Shown: positions 1 through 15,500 of the stretch, piece after piece | Position numbering within the stretch: the stretch's first letter is position 1 | How the letters are laid out: each line of letters opens with the position of its first letter | Assembly: GCA_002633005.1 (NCBI GenBank) | Contig: NMRA01000305.1 | Location: forward strand, 466,958 to 530,957 | Reading direction: 5' to 3' | Origin: Phoronis australis | Taxonomy: Eukaryota > Phoronida > Phoronidae | Length of the DNA stretch: 64,000 bases | The notes under the pieces: generated by a model | Databases searched by the model: none | What the model saw: only the letters and a program-made list of their open reading frames with translations | What the model was told of the DNA's origin: nothing | Translations under genes and position numbers: made by a program

Positions 1-139
1 AGCGTAAATTTTATGAATCTTAGCTTCCGATTTCACCCGTTTCGGAGACCGGGTTTCAACCGCCTTGGGTTATAATAAGCGCCCCCTCAGAACCGAACTT
101 TTCTAAGCTCCCTGGGCGGTTATTACGGCGAATACGGTA
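1..139. mobile_element. Truncated end of TA-flanked inverted-repeat DNA element
   Basis: The first 139 bases match the right end of the full element at 19487-20977. They share the stretch that begins GAATCTTAGCTTCCG, the ATAAGCGCCCCC box and the terminus GGCGAATACGGTA. The rest of the copy lies beyond the left edge. No coding capacity is visible. Confidence 0.8.
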
Positions 140-3100
140 CATGCAGTCGTTGAACGGCGAAAATTAATGCCCAAGTTGCCGAGAAACAAACCTTGTCGTC
201 ACTCAGAGAAACGAAAAGTCCGAGAAAAGGAGACAGAAGTCCACTAAAAAAGATGCATACGCACAGTTCTGATAGGTGGTACCCCGTTTTTTTAGTCCTC
301 TCGATTTTTTTGTCCACATGGACAGAAATTCGAGCCCCCCATTTTCAAGGCTGGGCGCGCGCATGCTCGCGATTAATTAGTCTTCTAATGGGATCAGAGA
401 ATTGTACTATCTCAGTGCACAAATGTCCTACGTATTTTAAATCAAGAGTATCGACGGTGAATTTGACACCAGTTACTTATTTCTCGGGAGTTTTGAGACT
501 GCTCAGACGATGCATCATGTGGCGTACGAACTTGGAATTCAAAAACACTATCAGAATAGGTGGCCTTTGAATAGTAAAAAACTTATGACTTTAAAAATAC
601 TGCTCTGTTTTGGCCCAAGCTATGATTATGGTATTCGTGAAACGTCCTTTTACAACGAACATTTCAAATGTTTTAACTTCCAACAGCCATCATCTCTTAC
701 TCGGGATAAGCGGGCTTCATGCTATCAGAGGGAAATGAAGTGTAATATTTATACTTGGGCCAAAGTTCTTCGAAAACACTGCCAACTGAAATGGACATAG
801 ATATCTAAGCTTGGCCAACTAAAGGCTGAAAGTAGTGCTTTCCCTTGTGGTGTAGCTTGGTCTTTAGTAACAGGCAGAGGAATGCCTATTGTTACCCAAG
901 CCTACAGTTTAAACATCTCCACAATAGCCCTTTATTATGAAAGTCAATGCAGGCACAATAGGGTAAGGTATACAAAATCAGATAAGAGATAATGATCCCC
1001 TATACCAGTTCTGAACCTGCTGACCGATATGCTAGTAAGAGGAGATCTCAGCTATAGTGCGACTAATTCCCACATCCAATAATCATCGCTCTTCATTTGA
1101 GGAGGAAGAAAATGCATTGTGAGATTGATCTAGTTTTCAAAACGTAGGGCTGCCAACCCCCTTCTGAGCTCAGTAGGACAAATGAAGAATGAGTCATGCA
1201 CCAAGTACAACTTACTGTAAAGCACAGAATTATGGGTAAATACAGTAGAATCAGGGTGCTGATTAAGGATTCCATGAAGTGGTTATTATGCTGGGACACT
1301 ATGAGCTTGAATGGTAAGTCTCGATTTTGTTTTGATTTTGAGCTCGTCTGAAGGAATGTTTCCTCTTACGAAACTAACACCTATGTGCATCTAGGATGAA
1401 CCTAACAGGCCGTATTTTGAAACTCAAAATTTTTGTGCCTAAATTTGAATTTCTAGAGTTTGGGGCATGCTGCACCATTTTAAACAAACCTGCTGAGTGT
1501 GGTGTTAAGGTCACGAGTCTCCACTTGACGAAGGTTGCGTTGATTGAAGACAAGAGCTTTACCAGTGCTAACAACGCCGCAGTCATAGCTGTGAACAGCG
1601 CCATCTATCTTGAAACGGTCACGACTAATGGTGTTCAAGGAGGCAACATTCTCCATCAGATACAGCGGGTGAGGGAGAGCAGGAGAGGAACAGTCATCAC
1701 CATGGTAACCAAGGTCACAGCTGAAACCAAGGGCAACAATAAGGTGACTAGCGCTTGAAATCAGATATGAAGACCTAGGTGTACAGAGCTTTATCTCGGT
1801 GGCAAGGCTAGTAAGTGGTGACCGCTGTGGTGCCAAGGCAGGTCCCACCATTTATGTGACTGTGTACTTAGCCCCATGCGCCTGTATCTGAAATTATGCA
1901 TTTTTCCAAAAAATACTTTGCTCATTGAGACTAGTGTTTCGCATATAGGCGAATGCGTCTATGCTTCACTTATAGGCGAAGACGACTGTGCCTTATATAA
2001 AATCATGTCTTAAAAATTCAGTGCGTTCAGTTCTGTACAACTTTGTTTTGCACAAACTTTGAACTTCTCATTCAGATTGTAACTATAGTTGAATACACGT
2101 CAACACATATCATTGTATACAGGATAAGACAAGATTTACTCAGACACGTTAAAATTAAGTGGCTAGTATGTTTATGCACAACTGTTCTGCATAATTAGGT
2201 ACACACTTTTTGCTATCAACGTTCAGTTGTTACTTAAAAGGATACCGGACCCTGTTTTGACCTATTAACAGATATTAAAAACGACTTATCTATCCAATTC
2301 TCTGAAATAAAATAATACTCTGTAACCCCCCGACAACCCTAAGAAGTTTGGAGGACATTTGAAAATTCTTTTCAAAGTCTACTAAACCGGCAAGCGTGAC
2401 CTACGATTTTAGCGAATTACACGGCTAATGTGTGACAGGCTTAAGTGTGACAGGCTTAAGTGTGACAGGCTTAAGTGTGACAGGCTTAAGTGTGACAGGC
2501 TTAAGTGTGACAGGCTTAAGTGTGACAGGCTTAAGTGTGCAGCAATATTATTTGTGTTGCAAAATTTAACGGCAAAAACGAAAACATTTTTTGTATGAAT
2601 AAAGTCAGAATAATGACAAAAGGAGACGAGAAAGAGGGAACTGGAAATCAAATCTTAAGAGGAAATTGAAACCAAAGAAGAGGAAATCTCTCAAAGGAGG
2701 ATAACTAAAAGCTCTGCATAATTAACAAAATTGGATAATATTGAATAACAGGATAACATTAGATCAGCCCCACTTTCAGTTTCAATCATTGCTTAAAAAT
2801 AGACTCATTCTAGAAGAATATACAAGATGTCTAGACAAAAAATATTTAATCACAGCTCTTGGACAATTTAGATGTTCAAATCAGAAAATAAAAATCGAAA
2901 CTGGCAGACACTTTAGAAATAGCTAGAGATGAGCATTTCGGCTGTTTGTTTTGACACTGTTGAGGATGGAAAACACGTTTTATTAGAGTGTAACATTTAC
3001 AGTATAATGAAGATCTTAGGAGAAAGTATGGTATTGAAGAAATTAACTTCGACGGTGATTCCTTCATTTATTTGATGAAGTCTTGCAACGTTTGGAACTT

Positions 3101-6100
3101 ACCTAATTTCATTCGAAGTTTTTATTGTGCATATTAGTTAATTTAATAGCTTGTATTATGATAACTACTTTCAATCATTAAGAATACGCTGACCTAATTT
3201 TGTTTTTTGTTACTTTCATAATTGTATATGGGCGGCAGCCTAAGTACTGAGAAAAAATACATAAATTGGACAATTAAATAAATGTACTTTTTGTTTCGGT
3301 ATCTTAAACTTTTACACTTTCATGATATTCAGTTTACTATTAGAGGGTATCGTATTTAGCCAAAACACTTTTAAAACATGCAAGGGCTGTAAATTTAAAC
3401 GACAGACACATGTAAAGTATCAAAAAATTTGTAATTTGTAAGTAACCGGAAATACCAATACATATTTTATGTCGCACAATAGCAACCGAATTCGACACAA
3501 CAACAGGCGATTTCCATAACAGCAAAACACTATCCGGTTGACATTTAGGACAAGCATTGGTGAGTCATTGCTGCATGTATTTAAATATCCACGCACTGTA
3601 TTGGCTGTACTGACATTGCAGTGTCGTCTGCTTGCCAAGACAAGAGTTGGTGAATCATTGCTATACCCATGCAAGCAACTGGCTGCAAAGACAAACAAAG
3701 CTATGCCAGTGTCGCCTGCTTTTCCACCCGATTCCTGAGAGGTTGACAACAAAGCAAAGCTTTCAACAAGTAAGTAAAACACTAAGTACTGAGCAGAAGT
3801 GCTCTTAAACCTGCTTTCCATCGACAAATTTTGATTGATGCCATTTGCTGTAAAAATACACATCAACCTGTTATTAGTCCAAAATAAGCGAGATTTTTTC
3901 GTAAACGTCATTTTCAGAGTTCACCAAGCCCCTTGTAGCTTACTTACCATTATTAACTTAACCATTACATACCACTCCCCTAGACTGTTAAAACCAAGAA
4001 ATGTCTATCTGACGATCTGATCTACTATCACGTTTGATTAAACTTGACCAACAAGCCTATAGTTGTGTTGGCACACAATGCTGTGGTAGTAACTGGGTCA
4101 AGAGGTTACCGTCAAACTAAGGAACACTAAGAAATCAGCAGGTGAAAGTTAAGTCTAATTTCTCTGTAAGTCAACCCCTTTTATCTGTTCGAAGTTTTTT
4201 TGGTGATATTATTTCATACAAAACACATCTTCGCAATATTTCTTGAACCTAGTTTGGAAATATTTTTTAAATATCAGTTAGCGTCAGGTGCGCGGTTTAC
4301 AACGTAATTGTTGGATTACGTGAGATTATCAGATAAATGCAGACAATGAGATAGCTGAACTATTTAAACATTCGTTGCCAACTTTCTCCCCTTGCTATCG
4401 CCGTCAAACTCATAACGACACGATTCTATCCAGACTAGCCGATCAGTGAAATTGGGATAGTCATCCCACAACACGAGTGTGTAACGATGGGGGATAAAAG
4501 CATTGTTCGAATAAAACACGTCCCCAGTATAACACAACCTGGATTTTGTGTTTTGAAGTTGACGGTCTTTCCCCACAGTTGTCATTTAACTCAGTGACAC
4601 CTAAAGCCTTGGTCACACTTGGCCATTTAGCCGCCTTTATAAGGAATTTTCAAACTTTGACATTTGACGTTAACATATTAGCTTTAAATGAGCAAACCAT
4701 AGTTGGCAGATGTTCATAGGCCAAATCCAGGTTTGTTATCATTTCACACTTTGGGCTTGGAGGGGGGGCATAACTAATACGCATAGTGGCTCTAAGACTT
4801 TTGGGGACAGTTGTAAGTCCCAGGTGTCGTTCACACACAGTAGGTCTTGTGAAATTGACATGCAAGCTCAGTAAATGGAGTTACTTGTGGACCCTGGCCT
4901 TAGTCATACAACTGTCCCAGTTGGACTGTGTAACTAAACACAGCTTAACAAAAGGATTAGAGTACTGGCTGATAAGATCATTGTTTTATTACCCCCAATG
5001 AATTCTGAGTAGCCCAGCCCAGAATGAAGTAATACTTTTGGAGACATTTGGGATCATGGTATCCTGGAATTCCAAGAGGAGAAATTACATCCTTGTAGTG
5101 GGATGAGAGTTATCAAGGGTGAATCCCATTTACTATTATCCCATTTGCACATGGACCTTCGATGCAAACTTGTCATAACAATTGCTGCAATAGACGTACC
5201 ACTAGTTTTGATCGGTTCATCAGTTCACAAGATGTAAATGTCATAACTGATATAGCCAAACTCCTAGTCCATGCAGAGAACCGGAGATGGACTGTTTTAC
5301 ATGTTCAACTGTAGTTTGCATATTTTTTCATCCCCTCTGCATTTTGTTCAATCCAACATGTTGCGTGTGTGTGCGCCCGTGAGTGTGCGCATGCGCGTGC
5401 ATGCGTTTTTATTTCAGTAAAAGGGAAAGACAGCCTTATTACGGTGAAAATTCTTCAATTTGGGAGGAAAATGAATGATAAATTGACATTATATCTCTAT
5501 TTTTCAGAGGCTTAACACATTTTCACAAATGCTCAAAAATTCTACCAAATGCTGTTGCTTAGCTACGTCATACAAACCATGCTAAAAGCAAAGTAAGTTA
5601 TCCTGAAAAGATATTTTATTGCGAAATTTGACAAAATAAAATTTCACCTGACCGCCATATTGTGTCCAAAACTGAAGAATTTTTATCGTACACTGAAGAA
5701 ATCACTATTTTTATTTAAGAAGGCCAGTTTCTCACTGTGGCCTGTCTCCAAATGCATTGCAATCCACTTTCGAAACCAGAAGCCTCAAGATTAAATAACA
5801 TACTGTGGATAGTGAAACTAATTTCAAACTGACTCATGGACTTTTTACTTCCGTGCGTTATCTAAGATGCAGTGTATCATTCTCCAAATTGTCACTTCTC
5901 CAATTTCCAAAAGCTAATTACTCAGCAGTGAGTAATGAACACAATAACTAAATCTCGTTGTGCGACATCTACACAGTAAGACGTTTACCAGAAATTTTCT
6001 TAACCTTTATCCCCCATCCTGATTTCGGTGATCAGGAACTCGGGATTACAGCCCTATCCTTTAACAGCGATACTGAGGGGAGAAAATTGGGAAACCAATG

Positions 6101-9100
6101 TTTACGTAGTCCAGCCTTCTCATTGTCTGCGTTTGGGAGTCCTGGGTTTGAATCATGGCCTTACTGGCACACAGCCAAACATCGGATCACGGAGTCTTCT
6201 ACTCCTCTGAGAACTCGTGAATATAGGCTAGGGAGTAAATGAGAACTTGGATATAATGCGGAACCGATTTCTGGGGCTGTGCTCATATTTTATTGTCTGC
6301 GTTCATCTGATAAGCTCACATAACCCAGCAATTATGTTTTAAACAGCACGCCTGGTGTTTACCCATATTCAAAAATTACTATTTGCAAACAACTTTCAGC
6401 AAATGTCGTGAAGATGAGCTTTTCATGATATACTATCACAAAAAAACTACAAACAAATAAGAACGTTTGACTTTCATAGAATTCAGCCTTACCTTCACCT
6501 GCAGATTCCTTTGTGTTGCTATAACCTTTGACCGCTTTACCGCACCATCGAGTACCAAAAGGCTCGTTTGCCAAGCTTAACTGAACATGATTCTAGATCA
6601 GATCATGATATTAGAAATTTCTTGGTTTTAACAGTCCAGGGGAATCACGTATGGAACGAGAAATTCACTTGTCACCCATAATGTGTGCTTTACGGTACCA
6701 CAGACCATCATGTGTGTATTTTCATGACCACGGTCGAGTAGACCGCAAGACAGTAGCTCGCAGCTGCGGTGAGATATTTCTGCTTATAGACTACCAACAG
6801 TGAATTCAACTGTAATTCCTGTTTTCTAATCTATAATTCAACTTCGTAATGAGTAAGTCCAATCACAGCAGAGGTCGCTATTTGCCTAGGACAAGCTAGC
6901 AAGCTCTCGAGTAAAATCACGAAACATTTGCCTTTCATGCAACGATTTGCTTCGTCTCCCTTTTGTGTAAGAAACTAGGTCTACAGAACACTATCTGTGT
7001 ACCATTTGACACCTAAATAAAATCCTTAATTACTTTGCAGATGGCGTCAAACGAGCAGCTGGAACAATTACGTCGGTCCTTGGAATGTCCCATCTGCCTG
7101 GAGCAGACGAGAGATCCAAGGGCTTTGCCATGTCTACACTCGTACTGCGAGGAATGCTTGAGGCAACACATGGCGGAAAAGGAAGAACATAACATGTTTC
7201 CCTGTCCGATCTGTAATACCAAATACCCCATTCCAGACGAAGGTGTATTGGGCTTCAAAAGAAATTTTTTTGTTGCCAATATTGGTGAAATTTTGTTGAA
7301 AAATGACACTATTTATTGCGACATCTGCAAAATTGGCAGAGATCGTGAAGCCGAATTCATTTGTATTCAGTGCCGGCAACATTTCTGCAGAGAATGTTCA
7401 CAGGCTCACTCTTTTCACACAAATGACCATCGAGTGGTCAGTTTAGAGGAAGTTAAAAACGGACAACACATGGACGAAATGCGTCGTCACCAAAAAGTCT
7501 ATTGCTCTGTTCATCAAGAAAAGGTTTTAGAAAGCTACTGTGAACAATGTGAGATACCCATATGTTCACTTTGTTATGTTCTCGATCATATGAAGCACAA
7601 AGGGACTGATATAGGAAATGCTGCAGAGAGAGCGACCAGAGTCATGCGTGATTTATTGGAACCTTGGAGAAATGTCGCTCAGCATTATGAAATGTTGTGT
7701 GAAAAGCTAAAACAAATGGTTGAAAGTTTGGGACAGGATCAGGAAACGTGCGAGAGTGAGAAACACCTTTCTGTGGTCACATGTCAAGTGGAAGATCATC
7801 AAGAGAAAGCTATTCAACGGTTTGACGAACAAGTACAGGCGGCGAAAAAACAGGCAGAAGCTGCGTGTGACGAGGCTGAACTGAACAGGGGGAAGTTTGT
7901 CAGTGTTTTACAATATGTAAATAGCATTCTTGCCTCGGCGAATGATGCTGAGAAACTGCAACAATTTAGGGAAATTAGAAAACGTCTTGAAAACTTGAAT
8001 GTTGAAAATGTGGAAACACAGCTAAACCAACCAGCGCACAACTTACAACCCGGCAAAGTTGAATCTGCAAATTTAGGTTTAAATGCACTTACAATATTGA
8101 ACTATGACAGTTCATCCAAACTTTGTCAAACGTTAGTCAAAACTGTTGCAGTTTCCTGTAAATCATCTGCCCACCGCGTGGCCTCTCAACCGGCTGTTAA
8201 AGAACCTGCTCAACTGGAGCAGATTTTAAGCAGCCAGCGTGAGGGAGAAAAACAAGGTTGGTGTTGGGCACTAGCAGTAGATGATGGTGTTTTGGTGATT
8301 GTGGACGGTGAGAACCAGAATGTCAAGGGGTTTGGCAAAAATCGCTTCACATTTCAATTCTCGTTAAAGCAGCACAAACTGAAGTGCCCCTGGGATGTAA
8401 CAATAAATGCACATGGTGAGATCTTCATCACCGACCGCAGTATTCACGGCATTGTCAAGTATTACGCAACTGGTGGTGTGATTAAGGTGTATCCGGATTT
8501 GTACGTCTACGGGGGGTACGTTACTTGTCACAGAAATCAGCTGGTAGTAGCAGACACAGACGGTGGGCGGGTGATGTTCATGGATTATAATTGTAAAGTC
8601 CATTATCAAATAGACGCTCGCAGTCTGGGGCTGAATACATTCTCTCCTCGCTACATATGTGTCAATGTGAACACAGGACACCTTGTGGCGATAGAGTGGG
8701 AACCCGGCCGTGTGCACGTGATAGACTGTGACCAGCCAGCCATTATCAATACATACAGAGATAAACTGAGCGACTACCCACGAGGTGTGTGTGTAGATCA
8801 GTTTGGAAACACACTCGTGGCTGACCTCTTCTATAATAGGGTAATTCTATTCACCAATGCACGAGCACACGTGATGACCCCCCAGGGTGGTGTCTCTTGG
8901 CCTACAGGTGTCTGTGTATCAGCCCCAGGGGAGGTGTCTGTACAGGAGTATGATGGCCAAGTTAAGGTATTCAGATACCTGGACATCTAACTTCAAACAC
9001 CTTTGTGAAACTTGACAATGGGAAGATCTCATGCTTGCAATGGCAGCTGAAGAGAAAGTACGTGATGTTAAGTACTAAACACTTTTAGATGATTATATCT

Positions 9101-9526
9101 GAATGTTTTAGTAAACGACACAATGCAATAGGAATGATTTGCTAAGATATTTGGACCAATCTTTTGAACAAAAACTCACGTTATGCCAAACACTAAACAT
9201 TACAGAAAATACTTTAGAAACAAATAAAGTTTTCTTCGTCAGTTAACTGGACATCACATGCTACAGATTTGATCAACTCACTGTTCCCAGAAGCTGATGA
9301 GTCACTAGTCCCAAATTTCTTGGTTTGCCAACCCCCAAATTTGAATGCCACTTAACTGTCTCCCAACACAGATGTTAGCATTTAACAAAATCTTGCTTTT
9401 ATTTCAACATGCCCACTCCCACCCTAATGGCTGTATATCGTCCTTTTGAGCTGCACTCTTCCACAAGATTATTATTATTATTATTATTATATAATTATTA
9501 TATTATTATTATATTATTATATCATA

Positions 9527-9560
<34 letters not shown>

Positions 9561-12500
9561 CATTATCCTGACCTACAAAGTCCTTTTCCAACATAATACT
9601 TTGCACCAGCACTACTGACCTTATGTTGCCATCTTATGGAGACAGCATGTGACATAGTTTCCATCGTCGGAACACATGTCAAACGTAAATTATTGAGTCA
9701 GCCAAATACTAAGTACAAAGCTCTTCAATTCCCCAAAGTCACTCACCGACAGCCTGTGGACGTACAGTAGCCATGACCAGAACATGCGGACAGGCAAGCA
9801 CCAATGTATACTGAAATGTATGAAAAATGAGACATCAGGCAGCAATGCAGATATCATTTTAGAAAATCGTGAGTCTGAGTGAATTGACCTACACATCCTC
9901 AAGTCTGTGGCCAATTTGGAGGACCTGTGCGCATCTTTTCAGTTTTTGTCTTTTTTCGCTTCCAAATTTAATGGGTCCATTTGCCAGAGTTAAACAATCA
10001 CAGTGTATGAATGAATTTAGTTTAACGCCAATAATGCAGGGAACGCTCCTAATATTATTCCTGGGAAACAAACCACATATAATAAGATGACATTGAAAAC
10101 AATACACATGACCATTTCAATCCCAGTCCTTTCAAACTGCATCACAGAAAGAAAGAATGAATAGTGACTACAGAATGCAATATCACTCTACGTCATATAA
10201 GATGATTATTCACACATAAAAAGCCCTGCACTTTGAATGCTAAATAATTTTTGTTCATTTGCTTCACCTTGACCTTATCGCAGTTTTATCCAATTCCAAA
10301 ACAGCCAAGATTAAGTACACACATACCATTATCTAATGCCCAAGATGGCTTGGACACCACATTGTCCTGGCGCCATCTGAAGCGCACCGTAGGAACTAGA
10401 GCAGCCCAAGGGAGAGGAAGAGTGAGTCTAGTCCACCTGGTGAGGGATACATGAGCCAAATCAGGATTAGAAAGCAACCTCAACACTATGTCAAGGAAAT
10501 AAACAATGAAAGAAGACTTGTAGACAATAACGAAAAATTTCACCAGTTGCAAAATTGTGGGCATTCACAATAACAGCCTTTGGAAAAAAGAATTTACCAT
10601 TGAAGCTTAAAAAAATCTGAACTAAGCCAGTTTTCATTCACACAATTCAGTATTTATAGAGACTGTTTGCCAGTGCAGAGGCAAATCTACACACAAGGCC
10701 TAACATACTAAAAAACTGGGTCACGGTAAACGTTCTACTTTTAGAGTACATGTGTTATGTTGGTCGTGTGATGGTTTCAACATTGGCTAGTACAAGCACA
10801 GCATGAATTACAACGAACACAATTACGCATTCACAGGCAGGCCAAAGGAAAAACGTAACAATTATTTCCCACAATTTTGGCAGTGAGGACAATTGGAGCG
10901 TGTATCTATTAAGGCCATTAAAAAGAAACAAGTTTAACAAAACTTGTCTCCTGGAAAATTTGCTGCAAAGATACTCTGATTTCAAGTGTTAAAAAGTTAT
11001 AAATAATAACAACTAATAAATAACAGAAAATAACAGAGAATGATCAAAAATATCTAGTCTACACACCCGTTGATGTTTGAAGGTTTAAACAACGACGTCA
11101 GCAGTTGAGGCGAGCCAGAACAGGATCCTGGGAGACAGTAGGAGTGCAGACGATGCCACGAACGGCCATGATTGGTTGAGAAGTCAAGCTCAACACTGTT
11201 AGTTAGAGAAACATAAATATTTCAATAGTACAGACTGTAAAAATGTCAATTAGTGCCTGTAAATTAAAAATTGCATCAAGGGTTTAAAGTGGTTATAAAC
11301 CTGTGTTTTATCCAAGAAGCAAACTTTTGTTTTAGATCAGGTGCCTTGTTCTTTACTGAGATGAGAAGTGATCACTTCTAGAACTGACGGTTCATAATTG
11401 GTTGAGACCAAGTTTGATGAGTAGAATGAAATGACATGATAGCAAGCTTAATCTTGTATAGCCTGACATTAAGACATAACCACCTGTCAGGTATTCTGAA
11501 CTCTTGAAATCATCTCCAGTTATAATTTGAGGTCAGTTAAAGAACAGTAAGTAGACAGGTGTCAATCAAATTCTTTTTGTAATGGAAGGCAAGATTATAG
11601 TCGCATGAATTAAGAAATTATTACGAAGCAAAACAATTTAAAGACAAAAGTAATTTAGGACTGGTAACTTCCTCTAGCTTTCACTCCCAGAAGCAGTTAT
11701 CATGTATTCCGTAGTAAAAATGGCCATCCTTGTAAACCCAACTTTCGTAATTATTTACCTATTCCAACTGTGGTTTGTCCCACACTGTAAGTTCAGACTG
11801 AACTGTGCCACGTGCTGCACCCCAGCGGGGATGTGAGGAACAACCTGGATGTCATCCAGTGACCACACGTCTACATTCTCCGCGGAATGCCTCTTCTGTA
11901 ACCAGCATATCTTAATTCCAGGACGCTGAACACTACTAGGCAGTGGGATGGACATCAGGCTTGGTGGCTGTGAGGGATGACCAATGACCTTAGGTCAAGA
12001 TTACAGGCCGGGAAGCGTGTGTGTGTGTGTGGACACAAGGATCCGGCCAACATTTGAGACAAATTAGACTCATAAATATAGCAGAGTAACAACTTTTCCT
12101 GCAAATACGATTCTCCAATCGGCTTTCAATAGTTACTATGGAGACTATGGCATTTTGTCAGGTGCACATCGGCACAAGCCCCTAATCTTCCACAGCTGCA
12201 CTGCATTTTCCAATTTTCAAGGATGTGACTATCTAACATCAAGATGAAAGATCCTTTTCCCCCAATAAGTTCACACATATGGTCTAGTGCAATGAGATAT
12301 AAGAAAAGTCAATCAGAATTTGAAGCATTGGCCACCATTGCAGTGAATCAGGTCATGTTTCTGAAAGTCACGGGGTATTGACAACCACACACTTTTCCGT
12401 AACAGCATGCTCCCTAGATGTGTTCCGCATATCATTAACCACTACATGTAAACTGTATCCTCCAAACTGCTTCATGGTTACAACAGACATAGCCACAAAG

Positions 12501-15500
12501 AACAAAATATCCCTAACATTCCTGTACATGTTAACGGAAACCTAACTTACATACCTGTTGTTTTCTCACTCTAATTTTCTCTAACACATGTGTGTTACCG
12601 TTGGCGTCAACAGCATAAACAGTGACCTTCACCTTCCTGGAGGTGATATTACAAGAACCACCTGCAGAGAGATGGCAGACGTGTTTTCCAAAATTTCTTG
12701 ACGAGTGATTTTATGTTCATGACATTACAGAAAATGTTTTTTCTTGGATGGCGCCATTCTGAAGATGCACAGATAACCGACGGGTAAGGCAGCAAACCGT
12801 GGTTTTAGAACGTGATAACTTACATAGCAACCCTATCTTACAACTTTCAAAGAAAAAAATAAATGGCATGGAGTACACTGCTTTTTTCTGAGGCTTAATA
12901 CACCATAAAACTCATCGCAAATGGTCTGATACACTAGGCTTTACCAAACGCGCACAGGCCGCTCAGATAGGCTCATTGCACTGATCACCTGGAACCATTT
13001 ACCATTTTTAAGCTTTATTAAGATATGCCTTGGTTAAAATTGGGCAGAGGGGACCCGAATCAAGGGTCTAGCAGTGTGCCTCAGGGGGACTCAAACCAAT
13101 GACCTTGAGTGAAGGAAGAAGACACTTATTCCACCAAGCCACCCCGCCCACTAGGCCACCCCGCCTTCTCAACACCAAACCATAACTTTACATTCTCCAG
13201 ATTGATGCTGACGATTTGCTGCTTTTACAGCAGGTGCTGCTGACAACTTGAACAACAAATAATAGAAATATGTGGCAGCAAGTAGAGAGCCATTTACAGC
13301 TGAAGAGAAATTACGCATTTCTCACAAAATCATTTCTTCACAACACAGAATAGACTGGATGTAATTTGACGTCCTTGGAGATAAACGGTGTCAAAATTGT
13401 AGATGTTCTACAATTTAGTGATTGAACAGGATTAAAAAGGTTTTAACTTTTAATTATTTCAAAAGAACAACGACTACACCATTTATTTCAGGGTAACATT
13501 ATGCAAAATGGCCTCCCTATGCACATACTTTATTGGCTGCAGAACTCACCAAACATGAACATAAATCTAATGCTCCCTGCTGACTGGCCATTAAAGCTTG
13601 GTGTGCATGCATGACGTGCAGTGTCCCCACTGTTCATGGATAGAGACTTTGATCCAGACCAACAGGTGGCAGCCAGCGTCCCACCACTAACCCTCCACCT
13701 GGTGGGTGAACGAAATATCAACATTAACAACAACAACAGCTTAGTTCGAGAAAAATAAAAGTGATCTCGTGGGAAACCTCATCTGGTGATGTATCACGCT
13801 ATGTGATTGGCTTAACAGAAAGCACATCCAATATTCTGCTAGCCAATACCAAAGTCTCGTTAGAAAGCATGTCTCATCATACGTTAATCTAAACTATGGT
13901 TCTCTTAGAGGGCAGGGTTCACATTATCACATTCTATATTGAGGTTATGTTAGAACATATTATTCTATGATTCACAGAGTGTCAGTGGGACCACAAGACA
14001 GGTCCAAGTTATGACAACCTACATGGCCATCGTTAGCCATTGGGTTACATAGGACTTCATCGACGAATTTCGGTATCTAGCCAGGCAAATATCTACAAAA
14101 TTTTAACGCAAGTAAAAACATAAATTATATTTTCTGAAAGAAGAAGGCGTGTAGAATTTGATGATTGGCTTTATACCAATCTTCTGCTAATTGGGTCATG
14201 TGACCATGTACTTTTAGTGAAATATAACAAAAAGATATCAATTAAAGTACATCTCTAGCAAAACAGCAGTATCAATCACATGACTAAATTTTACTTGATA
14301 CAAAATGTTCAACATAAAAACTCAAAAATGCTGGTACAGTTTTCTAAGTTATCGTTTCGCTTTTGTTTTATACGACTTTAGTTTTTTATATTTTTTGATA
14401 GCACGTCATGCAAAAGGAGAAATTTACAAACAATTCTTAATAGGTTTTAGAGTACGCTGCACAAAGCATGGTATCAGCAAGTTTCATACCAATCCAATCA
14501 GTGATCTCTGAGATATGATGTTCCAAACTTTGCCAAGTCTGGACATTTTTTTGGAAGGCCTACATAGCCATAACAGAGTCGGTAAATCTTAAAAGTATTA
14601 TTTTATTAAATACAGGACTATTCATATGATGTGAGCTACACTTTATGGGAGGTAGACCAAGGGTTGTTTTTCAATCTCAACACAACAAAACGTTACAGCT
14701 CCGTCTGACACGTAGTCCCACCTGTCAATGTTTCCTTCAAAATCTTCGCTGAACAGATTCGGTCCACCAAAGCTTACATTCAGGTTGAGGTCGCGCGTAC
14801 TCACAAAGTGCTGGCCGAAATGGTTGTCGTAGAAGCACAGAGCATTGTTGTCTGAGTAGCACTTATACTGAAAAAGTTTCAAGGTTGAACGCTGGCTAAA
14901 ATGACCTGAATAACACTTTGCAAACCAACTTACCTGAAAATACAAAATACAATTTTGCTAATTATCTCTCAAAGATTTTTGGGTAATCTGCAACCATTTT
15001 GTATTTGACTGACCTCATTTACTCAACTAAAATAATCAACAACAAGGCTAACAACATGTTTCATTTAGTCACTCATAAGCATTAAAATTTGATGTCGAAA
15101 AGACAAAAGCACTAGATGCTAAATGAAGCTTAAAATATTATTTTTTCTAATAATTATAGCAATTCGAAAGATCAACATTCCTGTTGTGATCAGTTCTTCA
15201 AAGCATGCATAAATGATGGTGCAATGATTATCACGTGTGTGCCGTGCATGCTTCGGGCTAATAACACATCTCTCCCAAAAAGAATATTCACCGGGTAATG
15301 CGAGATTTACATACCATGTGGTCGACTATAATACCAGCATTGACACTTTAAAATGCGTCTACTAAAACTCTACAAATTCAAAATTTGAAAATTATACCAT
15401 TCGGGCATTACCTTAATTTTAGCTCCAGGAAAGAAAAGCCAGTTGTCCATCTGCACAGGGTCAAAATCATCAATGAGGACTGTGGGTAGGTCAAGAGTGG

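Noticed and set aside
2409-2651. Possible CRISPR-like array of short direct repeats
   Set aside because: The 16-bp units are contiguous without spacers and sit in a eukaryotic intron: a minisatellite.
6105-6170. tRNA-like stretch with GGGTTTGAATC resembling a B box
   Set aside because: No A box at proper spacing and no second copy seen in the window; too weak to call a SINE.
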